A stretch of 64,000 nt of DNA from Idiomarina rhizosphaerae (GTDB lineage: Bacteria; Pseudomonadota; Gammaproteobacteria; Enterobacterales; Alteromonadaceae). Position 1 is the first letter of the stretch, and the number at the start of each line of letters is the position of its first letter. Under the pieces are notes generated by a model. That model was not told the origin of the DNA and made no database searches. It saw nothing but the letters and a program-made list of their open reading frames with translations. The stretch is taken from positions 248,001 through 312,000 of the forward strand of contig NZ_JAMZDE010000001.1 of the NCBI RefSeq assembly GCF_024159085.1, in the 5' to 3' direction. The translations under genes and the position numbers were made by a program. This document shows positions 52,945-61,997 of this stretch, one piece after another.

Positions 52945-54669
52945 ATGTTTGAAATTATTCTTATTATGGCGATTGCGGTCGCACTGGCTTATCCTTTAGG
53001 TCGCTACATGACCGGTGTATTCTCTGGCCAGGCGCACTTCTCCGATCGACTTTTTAACCCTATCGAAAAAGTTATTTATCGCTGTATTGGTATTAACCCC
53101 GGCGTCTCTATGACCTGGAAAAGCTACGGCGTCGCTTTTCTGTTAAGTAATCTCGTACTGGGCATCATTGCTTTTTTAATTTTGAAGTTCCAGCACGTGT
53201 TACCGATGAACCCCGACGGAATTGGTCCGCTAAGCTGGGATTTGGCGCTTCACACAGCGGTTTCTTTCCTGACTAACACGAACCAACAGCACTACTCAGG
53301 TCAAGCACAACTGTCTTATCTGTCACAGGGCACCTTAATTGTTACCTTGCAGTTTGTAACTCCGGCTATGGGGCTGGCGGTCTGCGTGGCTATGCTCCGT
53401 GGTATGGTCGGCGGTCGCGACGAAAAATTTGCCAAAGACGGTCAGGAGCGCGATTTAGGCAACTACTATGTTGACGTCGTTCGCGGCTTGACTCGCGTGT
53501 TTATTCCTCTGGCAGCCGTTGTTGCGCTCATTCTGGCATCACAAGGTGTGCCCAGTACCTTTAAAGGAGCTCAGAATGTCGAAACCCTGGACTCTCAGAG
53601 TGAAGTAACCGAACAAACAATTCCTGTTGGCCCGGTCGCTTCAATGGTGGCAATTAAACAACTGGGCACTAACGGTGGAGGCTGGTACGGCCCCAACAGC
53701 AGCAACCCACTGGAAAATCCAACACCTGTATCGAATGCAGTCGAGACCATCGCGCTTGTACTTATACCTATGGGGGTTGTGTTTTTAGCTGGCGGCATGG
53801 TGCGGCGTAAAAAATTCGGAGTCATGTCATTTGTGGTGATGGCCGTATTCAGCGTCAGCTTCATCGGCCTGACGGTATACAGCGAACTACAACCTAATGC
53901 CGCATTCAATGAACTGGCAGCAGAAGGCTCCAACTGGGAAGGCAAGGAAACCCGGTTTGGCCCTGAACTGTCGGCACTCTGGGGTACCTTAACCACACAA
54001 ACCTCTAACGGTTCGGTTAACGCCATGCACGATTCATTTAACCCCGTTGGCGGGCTTATGACTCGCTCGGGCATGCTTATTAACGGCATTTGGGGCGGCA
54101 TAGGCTCAGGCTTTGTTAACTTTGTTATCTACGTCTGGATAGCCGTCTTCTTATCCGGGTTAATGATTGGTCGCACACCAGAGCTGTTTGGTAAAAAGGT
54201 GGAAACCCGCGAGATAACCCTGCTTGGCAGCCTTATTGTTTTGCCAACTATCGTTCTTCTTGGCTTTACTGCAATAACGGTTGCTCTGCCTGCACTCACG
54301 GGCAACAGCAACCCGGGTTTCCACGCCATTTCGCAGGTGTTTTATGAGTACACTTCTGCTTTTGCTAATAACGGTTCCGGCTTCGAAGGCTTAGGCGACG
54401 ATACCGTATGGTGGAACATCAGTTGCGTCATTGTGCTGATTCTAGGTCGCTATTTGCCCTTAATTATTCCGTTAGCAATAGCCGGAATGATGGCGAAAAA
54501 ACGCACCATACCAACCAGCAAAGCAAGCTTAAGCGTCGAAAGTGTGACTTTTGGTGTCACTTTAGTCGCGGTTATTCTCATTCTTAACTTTCTTTCATTT
54601 CTTCCTGCGGCGGTTATCGGTCCTATTGGTGAAGCACTGCAGCTGGCATCACTTGGGGTGGAGGGCTAA
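52945..54669 (+). CDS. kdpA: Potassium-transporting ATPase subunit A
   Basis: Potassium-binding channel-like subunit of 574 residues with about ten helices. Selectivity-filter-like loops are present: SFLTNTNQQHYSG, QLGTNGGGWYG, and SGMLINGIWGGIGSG and YTSAFANNGSGFEG. Length matches the family (about 557-580). It binds potassium and passes it through the KdpABC complex. SD AGGGGG before the ATG; followed by kdpB after 2 bases. Confidence 0.96.
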   Translation: MFEIILIMAIAVALAYPLGRYMTGVFSGQAHFSDRLFNPIEKVIYRCIGINPGVSMTWKSYGVAFLLSNLVLGIIAFLILKFQHVLPMNPDGIGPLSWDLALHTAVSFLTNTNQQHYSGQAQLSYLSQGTLIVTLQFVTPAMGLAVCVAMLRGMVGGRDEKFAKDGQERDLGNYYVDVVRGLTRVFIPLAAVVALILASQGVPSTFKGAQNVETLDSQSEVTEQTIPVGPVASMVAIKQLGTNGGGWYGPNSSNPLENPTPVSNAVETIALVLIPMGVVFLAGGMVRRKKFGVMSFVVMAVFSVSFIGLTVYSELQPNAAFNELAAEGSNWEGKETRFGPELSALWGTLTTQTSNGSVNAMHDSFNPVGGLMTRSGMLINGIWGGIGSGFVNFVIYVWIAVFLSGLMIGRTPELFGKKVETREITLLGSLIVLPTIVLLGFTAITVALPALTGNSNPGFHAISQVFYEYTSAFANNGSGFEGLGDDTVWWNISCVIVLILGRYLPLIIPLAIAGMMAKKRTIPTSKASLSVESVTFGVTLVAVILILNFLSFLPAAVIGPIGEALQLASLGVEG

Positions 54670-54671
54670 TC

Positions 54672-56690
54672 ATGACTACTCAAGCTAAAACATTGTCGTC
54701 CACAGCAGTAAAAGGCGCTTTGGTCGACGCACTGAAAAAAATGGCGCCCCGCTATATGGCGAAAAATCCGGTAATGTTTGTGGTTCTTATCGGAACCGTC
54801 ATTTGTATCGCGACCACAGGCATAAAAATAGCCAGTGGTCTGAGCTTCGGGTTTGAGCTCATCACCTCTTTAATTTTGTTCGTAACACTGTGGTTTGCTA
54901 ATTTCGCAGAGTCGGTTGCGGAAGCCCGCGGACGAGGCCAGGCGGCAAGTCTCCGCGCAACGAAACAAGCCTTGGTTGCGTTCAAAAAAGAAGGCAGTGA
55001 GTTCGTTAAAACCGAAGCCACAGATCTCCGAAAAAATGACGTTGTTCGGGTTCAACAGGACGAATACATTCCTGCCGACGGCGAAATTATTGAAGGTGTT
55101 GCTACGGTCAACGAATCGGCAGTAACCGGAGAATCGGCGGCGGTATTGCGCGAAGCAAACACAGACCATTCCGGCGTTATTGGTGGTACCAAGCTTTTGA
55201 CTGGCGAAGTTCTCATTAAAGTGTCCGACGATCCCGGCAACAGTTTCCTCGACAAAATGATTGGTTTAGTCGAGGGCGCAGAACGCAAGAAAACGCCGAA
55301 CGAAATAGCGCTGACGGTTCTGCTTGCAGCACTCACTGCGGTGTTTCTTATTGTCGTCATGACGCTGCCAGCGCTGGCCTCTTTTGTCGATGTCGAACTC
55401 AACTACATCATGCTTATCGCCTTGTTGGTTTGCTTAATACCAACCACCATCGGTGGTTTGCTTCCAGCTATTGGTATTGCCGGAATGAACCGTGCTTTGA
55501 CCTCAAATATTATCGCTAAATCCGGTAAGGCTGTTGAGGTAGCGGGTGATATAGACATCTTGTTGCTGGATAAAACCGGAACCATTACCTACGGTGACCG
55601 TCAGGCAACTGATTTCATCCCGGCGCAAGGTGTGAGCAAAGACGAACTCATTCAGGCAGCTTATCTGGCGTCGGTTGACGACCCGACTCCTGAAGGCAAA
55701 TCCATTGTTAAGCTTGCTAAACAAAACAAAGGGTTAGATGAAAGCTATCCGGAAGGCGCTGAGTTTATTCCTTTTTCGCCAACCACCCGGCTTTCGGGTC
55801 TAAAAATTAGCAACGATGAGTTTTTTGTCAAAGGTTCCGGTGACGCTATCCACACCTTCGAGGAAGAAAAGGGTGTGTCCTGGCCAAACAACCTTAATGC
55901 TGAAATCGGGAAAGTCGCCAAACAGGGGGCAACTCCGTTAATAGTCGCCGATCAGGATAGAATTCTGGGTGTTATTGCATTGTCCGATGTCATAAAGCCC
56001 GGCGTTGCAGAACGTTTTGCAAGACTGCGCAAACTTGGTGTAAAAACCGTCATGGTAACTGGTGACAACCATGTAACTGCCGGTGCAATTGCCGCGGAAG
56101 CCGGTGTTGATGACTTTATCGCCGAAGCAAAGCCGGAAGATAAGTTAAGCCTTATTCGCGAAGAACAGGCAAAGGGGCACTTGGTTGCCATGGTCGGTGA
56201 CGGCACCAATGATGCCCCGGCACTGGCACAAGCGGACGTTGGCCTTGCTATGAATTCGGGAACCCAGGCGGCGAAAGAAGCCGGTAACATGGTCGATTTA
56301 GACTCCGACCCAACCAAACTGCTGCAAGTAGTTGAAGTGGGTAAACAACTACTGATTACTCGCGGCGCAATGACCACGTTCTCGCTGGCAAACGATGTTG
56401 CGAAGTATTTCGCTATCATTCCTGCGGTTTTCGCCAGTGCCCTGCCGTTAATGTCGACACTGGACATTATGAATTTAGGCAGTCCGCAGTCAGCCGTTAT
56501 CTCAGCATTAATTTTTAACGCTTTGATTATTCCTGCTCTGGTTCCACTGGCTCTGCGCGGCGTTAAGCTGAAAAGTAACAGCGCTGAGAAAATCTTACGC
56601 AATAACATGCTGATATTCGGTCTTGGCGGTATTGTTCTGCCATTCATCGCTATCAAACTTATTGACCTAGTCGTCAGTCTGTTCATTTAA
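54672..56690 (+). CDS. kdpB: Potassium-transporting P-type ATPase subunit B
   Basis: P-type ATPase of 672 residues. TGES loop in NESAVTGESAAV, phosphorylated Asp in LLLDKTGTIT (near residue 302), the nucleotide-binding FVKGSGDAI region, and the VAMVGDGTNDAPAL hinge motif are all intact. It hydrolyses ATP to drive high-affinity potassium uptake through KdpA. It follows kdpA by 2 bases and precedes kdpC by 10. Confidence 0.97.
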   Translation: MTTQAKTLSSTAVKGALVDALKKMAPRYMAKNPVMFVVLIGTVICIATTGIKIASGLSFGFELITSLILFVTLWFANFAESVAEARGRGQAASLRATKQALVAFKKEGSEFVKTEATDLRKNDVVRVQQDEYIPADGEIIEGVATVNESAVTGESAAVLREANTDHSGVIGGTKLLTGEVLIKVSDDPGNSFLDKMIGLVEGAERKKTPNEIALTVLLAALTAVFLIVVMTLPALASFVDVELNYIMLIALLVCLIPTTIGGLLPAIGIAGMNRALTSNIIAKSGKAVEVAGDIDILLLDKTGTITYGDRQATDFIPAQGVSKDELIQAAYLASVDDPTPEGKSIVKLAKQNKGLDESYPEGAEFIPFSPTTRLSGLKISNDEFFVKGSGDAIHTFEEEKGVSWPNNLNAEIGKVAKQGATPLIVADQDRILGVIALSDVIKPGVAERFARLRKLGVKTVMVTGDNHVTAGAIAAEAGVDDFIAEAKPEDKLSLIREEQAKGHLVAMVGDGTNDAPALAQADVGLAMNSGTQAAKEAGNMVDLDSDPTKLLQVVEVGKQLLITRGAMTTFSLANDVAKYFAIIPAVFASALPLMSTLDIMNLGSPQSAVISALIFNALIIPALVPLALRGVKLKSNSAEKILRNNMLIFGLGGIVLPFIAIKLIDLVVSLFI

Positions 56691-56700
56691 GGAGCGAGTC

Positions 56701-57309
56701 ATGACTACATTAAATTCAAGCTCTGCAGGCAGCATCATTACAGGCATTCGCTTTAGCGCCACACTCATTATTGTGTGTGGTGTTATCTACACCGGTGCCA
56801 CAACGCTGGTCGGCGAGCAGTTATTTTCGCATCAGGCCAGCGGCAGCATCATTGAAAAGGACGGCAAGGCTATTGGCTCTGAACTTATCGCACAGGACTT
56901 TCAGGCTCCGAATTATTTCTATGCCCGTCCCAGCGCCGCGGGATACGATCCAACAGGAACCGGCGGAAGTAACCTTGCACCTTCTAATCCTGAGTTGCGT
57001 GAACAGGTAAGAGCTCGCAGCCAGTCCATACAAGCTTTAGAAGGTGTGGACGCTAACAAAATACCTCCAGAGCTCCTGGCTGCCTCAGGCGCTGGGCTTG
57101 ATCCACACATTAGCCCACAAGCAGCAGAGTTTCAGGCTCCGCGCATAGCAAATACTCGCGGTCTGCAACTTAATCAAGTAAAGGCGTTAATTGATGAACA
57201 CACCGAAGGCAAGCAATTGGGCTTATTCGGTCAACCCCGGGTGAACGTTCTCAAGCTTAATATAGCGCTTGATAACGCATCCATGAAAAACGAAAACACA
57301 GAGGATTAG
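56701..57309 (+). CDS. kdpC: Potassium-transporting ATPase subunit C
   Basis: Subunit of 202 residues with one N-terminal helix (about 14-37) and an extracytoplasmic domain: SGSIIEKDGKAIGSELIAQDF, FYARPSAAGYDPTGTGGSNLAPSNP, ASGAGLDPHISPQAA, the standard blocks of KdpC. It helps nucleotide affinity and complex assembly. The next gene starts 4 bases later. Confidence 0.96.
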   Translation: MTTLNSSSAGSIITGIRFSATLIIVCGVIYTGATTLVGEQLFSHQASGSIIEKDGKAIGSELIAQDFQAPNYFYARPSAAGYDPTGTGGSNLAPSNPELREQVRARSQSIQALEGVDANKIPPELLAASGAGLDPHISPQAAEFQAPRIANTRGLQLNQVKALIDEHTEGKQLGLFGQPRVNVLKLNIALDNASMKNENTED

Positions 57310-57313
57310 CAAC

Positions 57314-58042
57314 GTGAAAATGATTAAAACCGCACTTTTTTCACTGGTTACCTGCGCGCTGGGCACAAGCTCAGCGTTAGCAAATGATTACAGCGTTTCT
57401 TCGAACCTGACATTAACCAGCGATTATGTGTTCCGCGGCGTGTCACAGACCAATGAAGATCCAGCTATTCAAGGTGGCTTTGACCTGGCACTCGAAAATG
57501 GTTGGTACGCTGGTGTCTGGGCATCTAATGTTGGCTTTGGTGAAGGCAGTACCGAAGCCGATATCTATGCCGGCTGGAGTCAGCCACTTAATGATAACTG
57601 GGCATTGGATTTTGGCGTTATTCGCTACCTTTATCCTAGCGGTAACGGCGCAGGAGCTGAGTTTAACTACAACGAAATTTACACCAACATCACGTTCCGG
57701 GACTTTAACTTAAACATAGTCTATTCAGACGACTACTTTGGAACCGGAGTCGACAGCTTTTACTACGTTGCTGGTGACTACGGTTATCAGTTTACGGAGA
57801 AATGGTCCGTGAATTTGCATGCCGGTCTGAATCAGTTTGATTCCGAAAATGAACTGACGCAGTTCTTGGGTGCTGCGCCGACAACAGACGATGCATACTG
57901 GGACTGGTCAGTGACGTTAAATTACAGCCTGACCGATAGCATCAACCTGGATTTAGGTTATATTGACACCGATATTGATAAACAGTCCTGCGTCGAGATT
58001 TGTGACGGTCGTATGGTCGTTAGCCTGTCATCGTCGTTTTAA
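57314..58042 (+). CDS. TorF-family putative porin inside the kdp operon
   Basis: Beta-barrel protein of 242 residues with a signal peptide (about 1-23, ALAND). It shows the family start LTLTSDYVFRGVSQTNEDPAIQGGFDL, alternating amphipathic strands, and a C-terminal MVVSLSSSF ending in Phe, the outer-membrane insertion signal. The family (TIGR02001/TorF) is known near transporter genes. It is placed between kdpC (4-base gap) and kdpD (21-base gap), so it must be induced with the potassium pump, perhaps to let potassium pass the outer membrane. That role is inferred. GTG at 57314 or ATG at 57320 can start it. Confidence 0.87.
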   Translation: MKMIKTALFSLVTCALGTSSALANDYSVSSNLTLTSDYVFRGVSQTNEDPAIQGGFDLALENGWYAGVWASNVGFGEGSTEADIYAGWSQPLNDNWALDFGVIRYLYPSGNGAGAEFNYNEIYTNITFRDFNLNIVYSDDYFGTGVDSFYYVAGDYGYQFTEKWSVNLHAGLNQFDSENELTQFLGAAPTTDDAYWDWSVTLNYSLTDSINLDLGYIDTDIDKQSCVEICDGRMVVSLSSSF

Positions 58043-58063
58043 ATTTTTAAGAAGAGGCCAATA

Positions 58064-60745
58064 ATGGACGACCTGAATCGCGAACAAAAGGCAGATGCTA
58101 TTCTACAGCGTGTAGAGCAAGAAAATAGCGGACGCCTGACAGTATTTTTGGGTGCGGCACCCGGGGTAGGCAAAACCTATTCCATGCTAGCTGCAGCCAA
58201 AGAAAAACAGCAAAGCGGTCGGGACACCATTATTGGCCTGGTTGAAGCTCATGGGCGCTCAGACACCCAGCAAATGGCTGATGGTTTTGAGCAACAGCCG
58301 CTGACTAAAATTGAGTATCACGGAACTCAGTTGTCAGAATTTAATGTCGATGCCGCTTTGCAACGCAAACCCGACCTGATACTGGTTGACGAACTGGCCC
58401 ATACCAATGTTCCCGGCAGCCGCAACAAGCGTCGTTATCAGGACATTGAAGAATTATTGAATGCCGGTATAGACGTTTACACCACCGTAAATATTCAGCA
58501 TATGGCCAGCGTGAACGACCTGGTTTTGCAAATGACCGGCGTTAGAGTGAATGAAACGGTGCCCGACCATTTTGTCGATAGTGCCTATGAAATTCGATTT
58601 ATTGATCTGCCACCGGCGACACTGATTGAACGCCTGCAACAAGGTAAAGTGTATTTACCAGAATACGCGCGTTCAGCTTTATCATCGTTTTTTTCATCGG
58701 CGAACTTAACCGCATTGCGAGAGCTGGCGATGAAAAAAGCGTTGGAACGGGTCGACGCCAGTATGTTAAGCGAGCTGGCCGTTAATCAGGAGTCAGGACT
58801 TGGCATTTATATGGATAAGTTGCTGGTGCTGGTTAGCGCAAACAGCGACCATCGTTACTTAATTCGGGTTGGCCGACAAATTGCCGAACGCAGACAAATT
58901 CCCTGGGCTGTCGCCTGGGTGGATACCGGCAAAACCCGAAGCCCGGAAAAATCCCAGACTATTGAGCTCAACCTTGCGCTGGCAAAAGAGCTGGGCGCAC
59001 AAACAAAAGTACTAAAGGGAACAAGTACTATTAGCGCTGTCAGCGAATTTATAAAAGATAATGCGGTTTGTACCGTACTGGTAGGCGCCGGACGCAGAAA
59101 CCGTTTTAACTGGTGGCGAAAACGTCTGTATCACCATTTAATCAATTTAGGACTCCCCATTGAGGTCACGGTATTCCGGGCCAGATCAACACCGGTTCAG
59201 AAGAAGAAAAAGCTAACACCACCAGCAGTTCAGAACTTCTTTGGCAAGCTGAGCGGTTATGTCCATGGCGTCATTGGAGTTGGAATAGCTTCGTTATTAG
59301 CCGTTATTCTCGAAAACTTTCTGAATGTCGGTAACCTGGTTTTAGTTTACACGCTGGCGGTTATCTTTGTTGGCCTTACCTCTGGCTCGCGGCCAGCAAT
59401 GTTTACCGCGATACTCTCGTTTTTAAGCTTCAATTTCCTGCTTACCGAGCCTAAAAATACCTTGATGGTTTATAATCATGACGATGTAACCACGCTCATC
59501 TTTCTGACAGTAATAGGGCTTATCTGTGGTCCTGCAGCATCACGCATACGCAGTCAGTTTTTACTGCTAAAACAAGCCAATCATTATGCCGAAACCTTAC
59601 GCGATTTAGCTCAGGAACTGGCAACTGTCAGCGACGAGACAGGCTTATGGAAACGTCTGAGTAAATTATTAAAGAAATCAACGGAAGTTGATTGCCTTAT
59701 TGCAGTACCTGACGAAGATTCAGGCTTCAGGTTTGTAGAATCGCCTCCCGCCCCTCCTCATAAATTAACCGAGGCAGCTATTCGCTGGAGCTTCAAAAAC
59801 AAAGCCAGTGCGGGGGTTACAACCGAAACACTGTCGGCAGCTAAAGTGACCACCTATCCGGTGATTGTTGATGACACCGTAGTTGCCGTCGCTGCGGTTC
59901 CTATAACGGAGCAAAGCAGTGACATTAACAGCGCCAGCACAAGTTTAGTCCTCGCTATGCTTAATCAGGCTTCCAACGCCTGGCGGCGTATTCATCTGTC
60001 TTCCGATTTAGAAAGTGCGCGGGTGAAAACCGAGGTTGAACAACTTCGTTCAGCACTGTTGTCTTCGGTGTCTCATGACCTGAAATCGCCGCTATCGGCT
60101 ATGATGGGGGCAGCAGAAAGTTTAAAACTGCTACATGACCAACTTCCCGATAAGGACAGAATTGAGCTCATTGAAACCATCATTTCAGAAAGCCAGCGGC
60201 TTGATAGCTACATTCAGAACTTACTGGATATGACCCGCCTTGGTCACGGCACACTAAAAATTGAGCGCGACTGGGTTTCTGTAGACGACATTATTGGCAG
60301 TGCTATTAGGCGATTGAAGCGTTATTGGCCATCAACCAACGTACAAATTGAACGAATGAGTGAACCGCCTCTGCTTTACGTTCATGCAGCATTAGTTGAA
60401 CAGGCAATTTTTAATATCCTCGAAAATGCGGCTAAATACAGTCCCGATGAATCCCCTATTTTTGTCGAATTGCGTAAAGGCCACGCGCAATGTTTGATTG
60501 CCATAGAGGACAGGGGCCCCGGCATTCCAGCGGACCAACGCGATAAAATTTTTGATATGTTTTACATTGTTGCTGACGGTGACAAGAAAAAACAAAATAC
60601 GGGTATGGGACTGGCCATCTGTAAAGGTATGATCGGCGCACATGGCGGCAACGTTGTCGCAACCTCTGCCCGGGATGGTGTAGGTACTCGTTTCGAAATT
60701 ACATTGCCGTTAGACTACGGAAATAACCAACAGGAAGAGTCGTAA
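58064..60745 (+). CDS. kdpD: Osmosensitive potassium-channel histidine kinase KdpD
   Basis: Sensor kinase of 893 residues. N-terminal KdpD domain with Walker A GAAPGVGKTYSML and VDELAHTNVPGSRNKRRYQDIEELL; universal-stress-like domain with DKLLVLVSANSDHRYLIRVGRQIAE; four helices about 400-500; GAF-like domain; kinase with SSVSHDLKSPLSAMMGAAESL (His near 675) and ATPase motifs NILENAAKYSP and NTGMGLAICKGMI. It senses low potassium or turgor and phosphorylates KdpE. SD AGAGG; overlaps nothing, and kdpE follows after one base. Confidence 0.96.
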   Translation: MDDLNREQKADAILQRVEQENSGRLTVFLGAAPGVGKTYSMLAAAKEKQQSGRDTIIGLVEAHGRSDTQQMADGFEQQPLTKIEYHGTQLSEFNVDAALQRKPDLILVDELAHTNVPGSRNKRRYQDIEELLNAGIDVYTTVNIQHMASVNDLVLQMTGVRVNETVPDHFVDSAYEIRFIDLPPATLIERLQQGKVYLPEYARSALSSFFSSANLTALRELAMKKALERVDASMLSELAVNQESGLGIYMDKLLVLVSANSDHRYLIRVGRQIAERRQIPWAVAWVDTGKTRSPEKSQTIELNLALAKELGAQTKVLKGTSTISAVSEFIKDNAVCTVLVGAGRRNRFNWWRKRLYHHLINLGLPIEVTVFRARSTPVQKKKKLTPPAVQNFFGKLSGYVHGVIGVGIASLLAVILENFLNVGNLVLVYTLAVIFVGLTSGSRPAMFTAILSFLSFNFLLTEPKNTLMVYNHDDVTTLIFLTVIGLICGPAASRIRSQFLLLKQANHYAETLRDLAQELATVSDETGLWKRLSKLLKKSTEVDCLIAVPDEDSGFRFVESPPAPPHKLTEAAIRWSFKNKASAGVTTETLSAAKVTTYPVIVDDTVVAVAAVPITEQSSDINSASTSLVLAMLNQASNAWRRIHLSSDLESARVKTEVEQLRSALLSSVSHDLKSPLSAMMGAAESLKLLHDQLPDKDRIELIETIISESQRLDSYIQNLLDMTRLGHGTLKIERDWVSVDDIIGSAIRRLKRYWPSTNVQIERMSEPPLLYVHAALVEQAIFNILENAAKYSPDESPIFVELRKGHAQCLIAIEDRGPGIPADQRDKIFDMFYIVADGDKKKQNTGMGLAICKGMIGAHGGNVVATSARDGVGTRFEITLPLDYGNNQQEES

Positions 60746-60746
60746 C

Positions 60747-61430
60747 GTGGCAACAAAGATTGTTGTGATTGATGACGAAAAACAAATTCGTCGCATGCTT
60801 AAAATCGCTTTGTCTAGCGCAGGCCATGAGGTCACCGAAGCGGAAAACGGTACTGACGGACTAAGTTGCGTTGCCCGCCAGCAACCCGACCTTGTCATTC
60901 TGGATTTAGGACTGCCCGATATCGACGGCAAACAAGTGTTAAAAGAAATTCGGGAATGGTCGCCAGTGCCAGTTATCGTTTTATCAGTACGCAATCAGGA
61001 TCAGGAAAAAATCATCGCCCTAGACTATGGCGCTCAAGACTACGTGACGAAACCTTTTAGTGTCGAAGAGCTACTGGCCCGGGTTAGAGCTAATTTGCGA
61101 GATCACTTACAAGCAGACACCTCACCACTTCTTGAAATAGACGACTTGTCTTTTGATTTGTCGCGCCGCATTGTGACAAAGTCCGGACAACCCGTTGAGC
61201 TCACACCAAAAGAATATGCGGTGATCTCTCGCCTGGTGAAACAACCCAATTGTGTGGTTACCCAAAGCCAGCTGTTGAGTGAAATATGGGGACCAAGCCA
61301 CAAAGAAGACACTCACTACCTTCGCATTGTTATTAGCCACCTACGGCAAAAGTTAGGCGACGACCCAACCGAACCCAAATACTTAAGAACCGAGGCCGGT
61401 ATCGGCTACCGATTTTGTGTTGACGGCTAA
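60747..61430 (+). CDS. kdpE: KDP operon response regulator KdpE
   Basis: OmpR-type regulator of 227 residues: acidic pair VIDDEKQ, phospho-acceptor Asp in LVILDLGLPDIDG, Lys in YVTKPFSV, and a winged-helix with LTPKEYAVISRLV and THYLRIVISHLRQKLG, ending YRFCVDG. It activates kdpFABC when phosphorylated by KdpD. Start is GTG at 60747. The final codons overlap a small frame (see 61417) in another phase. Confidence 0.96.
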   Translation: MATKIVVIDDEKQIRRMLKIALSSAGHEVTEAENGTDGLSCVARQQPDLVILDLGLPDIDGKQVLKEIREWSPVPVIVLSVRNQDQEKIIALDYGAQDYVTKPFSVEELLARVRANLRDHLQADTSPLLEIDDLSFDLSRRIVTKSGQPVELTPKEYAVISRLVKQPNCVVTQSQLLSEIWGPSHKEDTHYLRIVISHLRQKLGDDPTEPKYLRTEAGIGYRFCVDG

Positions 61431-61524
61431 TTTAGGAAACCGGGCTGGGGCTGCATGGTTTATCGGCATTATTGCCGGGGCACTTGTCGCAGCATTTTTT
61501 GCGGGGTGGCTAACAGCCAGCTAG
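61417..61524 (+). CDS. Possible 35-residue membrane peptide at the end of the kdp operon
   Basis: A short frame (GTG 61417 or TTG 61420) overlaps the last bases of kdpE and codes for a peptide of about 35 residues. After NLGNRAGA comes one hydrophobic helix with small-residue spacing (WFIGIIAGALVAAFFAGWL), a glycine-zipper-like pattern, ending TAS. The overlap suggests translational coupling to kdpE. The helix resembles nothing I can name. It ends inside the operon terminator. No Shine-Dalgarno is clear, so the call is tentative. Confidence 0.42.
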   Translation: MLTANLGNRAGAAWFIGIIAGALVAAFFAGWLTAS

Positions 61525-61550
61525 CTGCCACCCCTTTGCCCTTTATTTTT
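61503..61550 (+). terminator. Terminator at the end of the kdp operon
   Basis: Stem GGGGTGGC (61503-61510) and GCCACCCC (61527-61534), followed by TTTGCCCTTTATTTTTT. It ends the kdp operon; the arms cover the last codons of the small peptide frame. Confidence 0.8.
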
Positions 61551-61833
61551 TAAATTGCTGACTGGCCGATTTCAGCGCCGTTGATAAAGACTCTGTCGCC
61601 GACTCAAGTCCCTTACTAACGTCAGACCATGCGTCCTTGCTGGATTTCTTAACCTCTTCCAGCTTGGTTTCCGCATCATCTTTTAACGCTTCGAGCTCAT
61701 TAATTTTTTCTTCATACTTAATTTCAGATTCCGCCTCCGACTGCTTTGCTTTAGCTTTAAAGCGGTCAATCTCGGCTTTCATCTCTTCTATTTTTGCTTC
61801 CTGTTTTTTCTCAAATGCATCTTTGTCAGCCAT
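61543..61833 (-). CDS. Coiled-coil sll1863-type stress response protein
   Basis: Highly charged protein of 96 residues, one long coiled coil from about 6 to 70 (heptads in KKQEAKIEEMKAEIDRFKAKAKQ and KINELEALKDDAETKLEEVK), ending with DAWSDVSKGLESATESLSTALKSASQQF. This matches the sll1863 stress-response family found beside potassium or osmotic genes in many bacteria. No catalytic sites. It converges on the kdp operon and starts divergently from the unrecognised gene at 61998. Confidence 0.75.
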   Translation of the reverse strand: MADKDAFEKKQEAKIEEMKAEIDRFKAKAKQSEAESEIKYEEKINELEALKDDAETKLEEVKKSSKDAWSDVSKGLESATESLSTALKSASQQFKK

Positions 61834-61997
61834 TTAAACCTCCAAGTTTTAACTTTTGCTCAGTAACTTACCTAATATAAGCATGGTCAAAGAAGTCCTA
61901 GCTATCAAGCTGCGAAACGTTTGATTACTGTAAAGATCCTTGTCCGGTTTATAATTTTCGGGTTTCATATTCGTATTACCCAGTAGACAGGGATGTC

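Noticed and set aside
55952-56686. Minus-strand frame of 244 residues opposite kdpB
   Set aside because: Long, but antisense to a strongly conserved kdpB; composition (Ser, Pro, Arg-rich) is that of a shadow frame.
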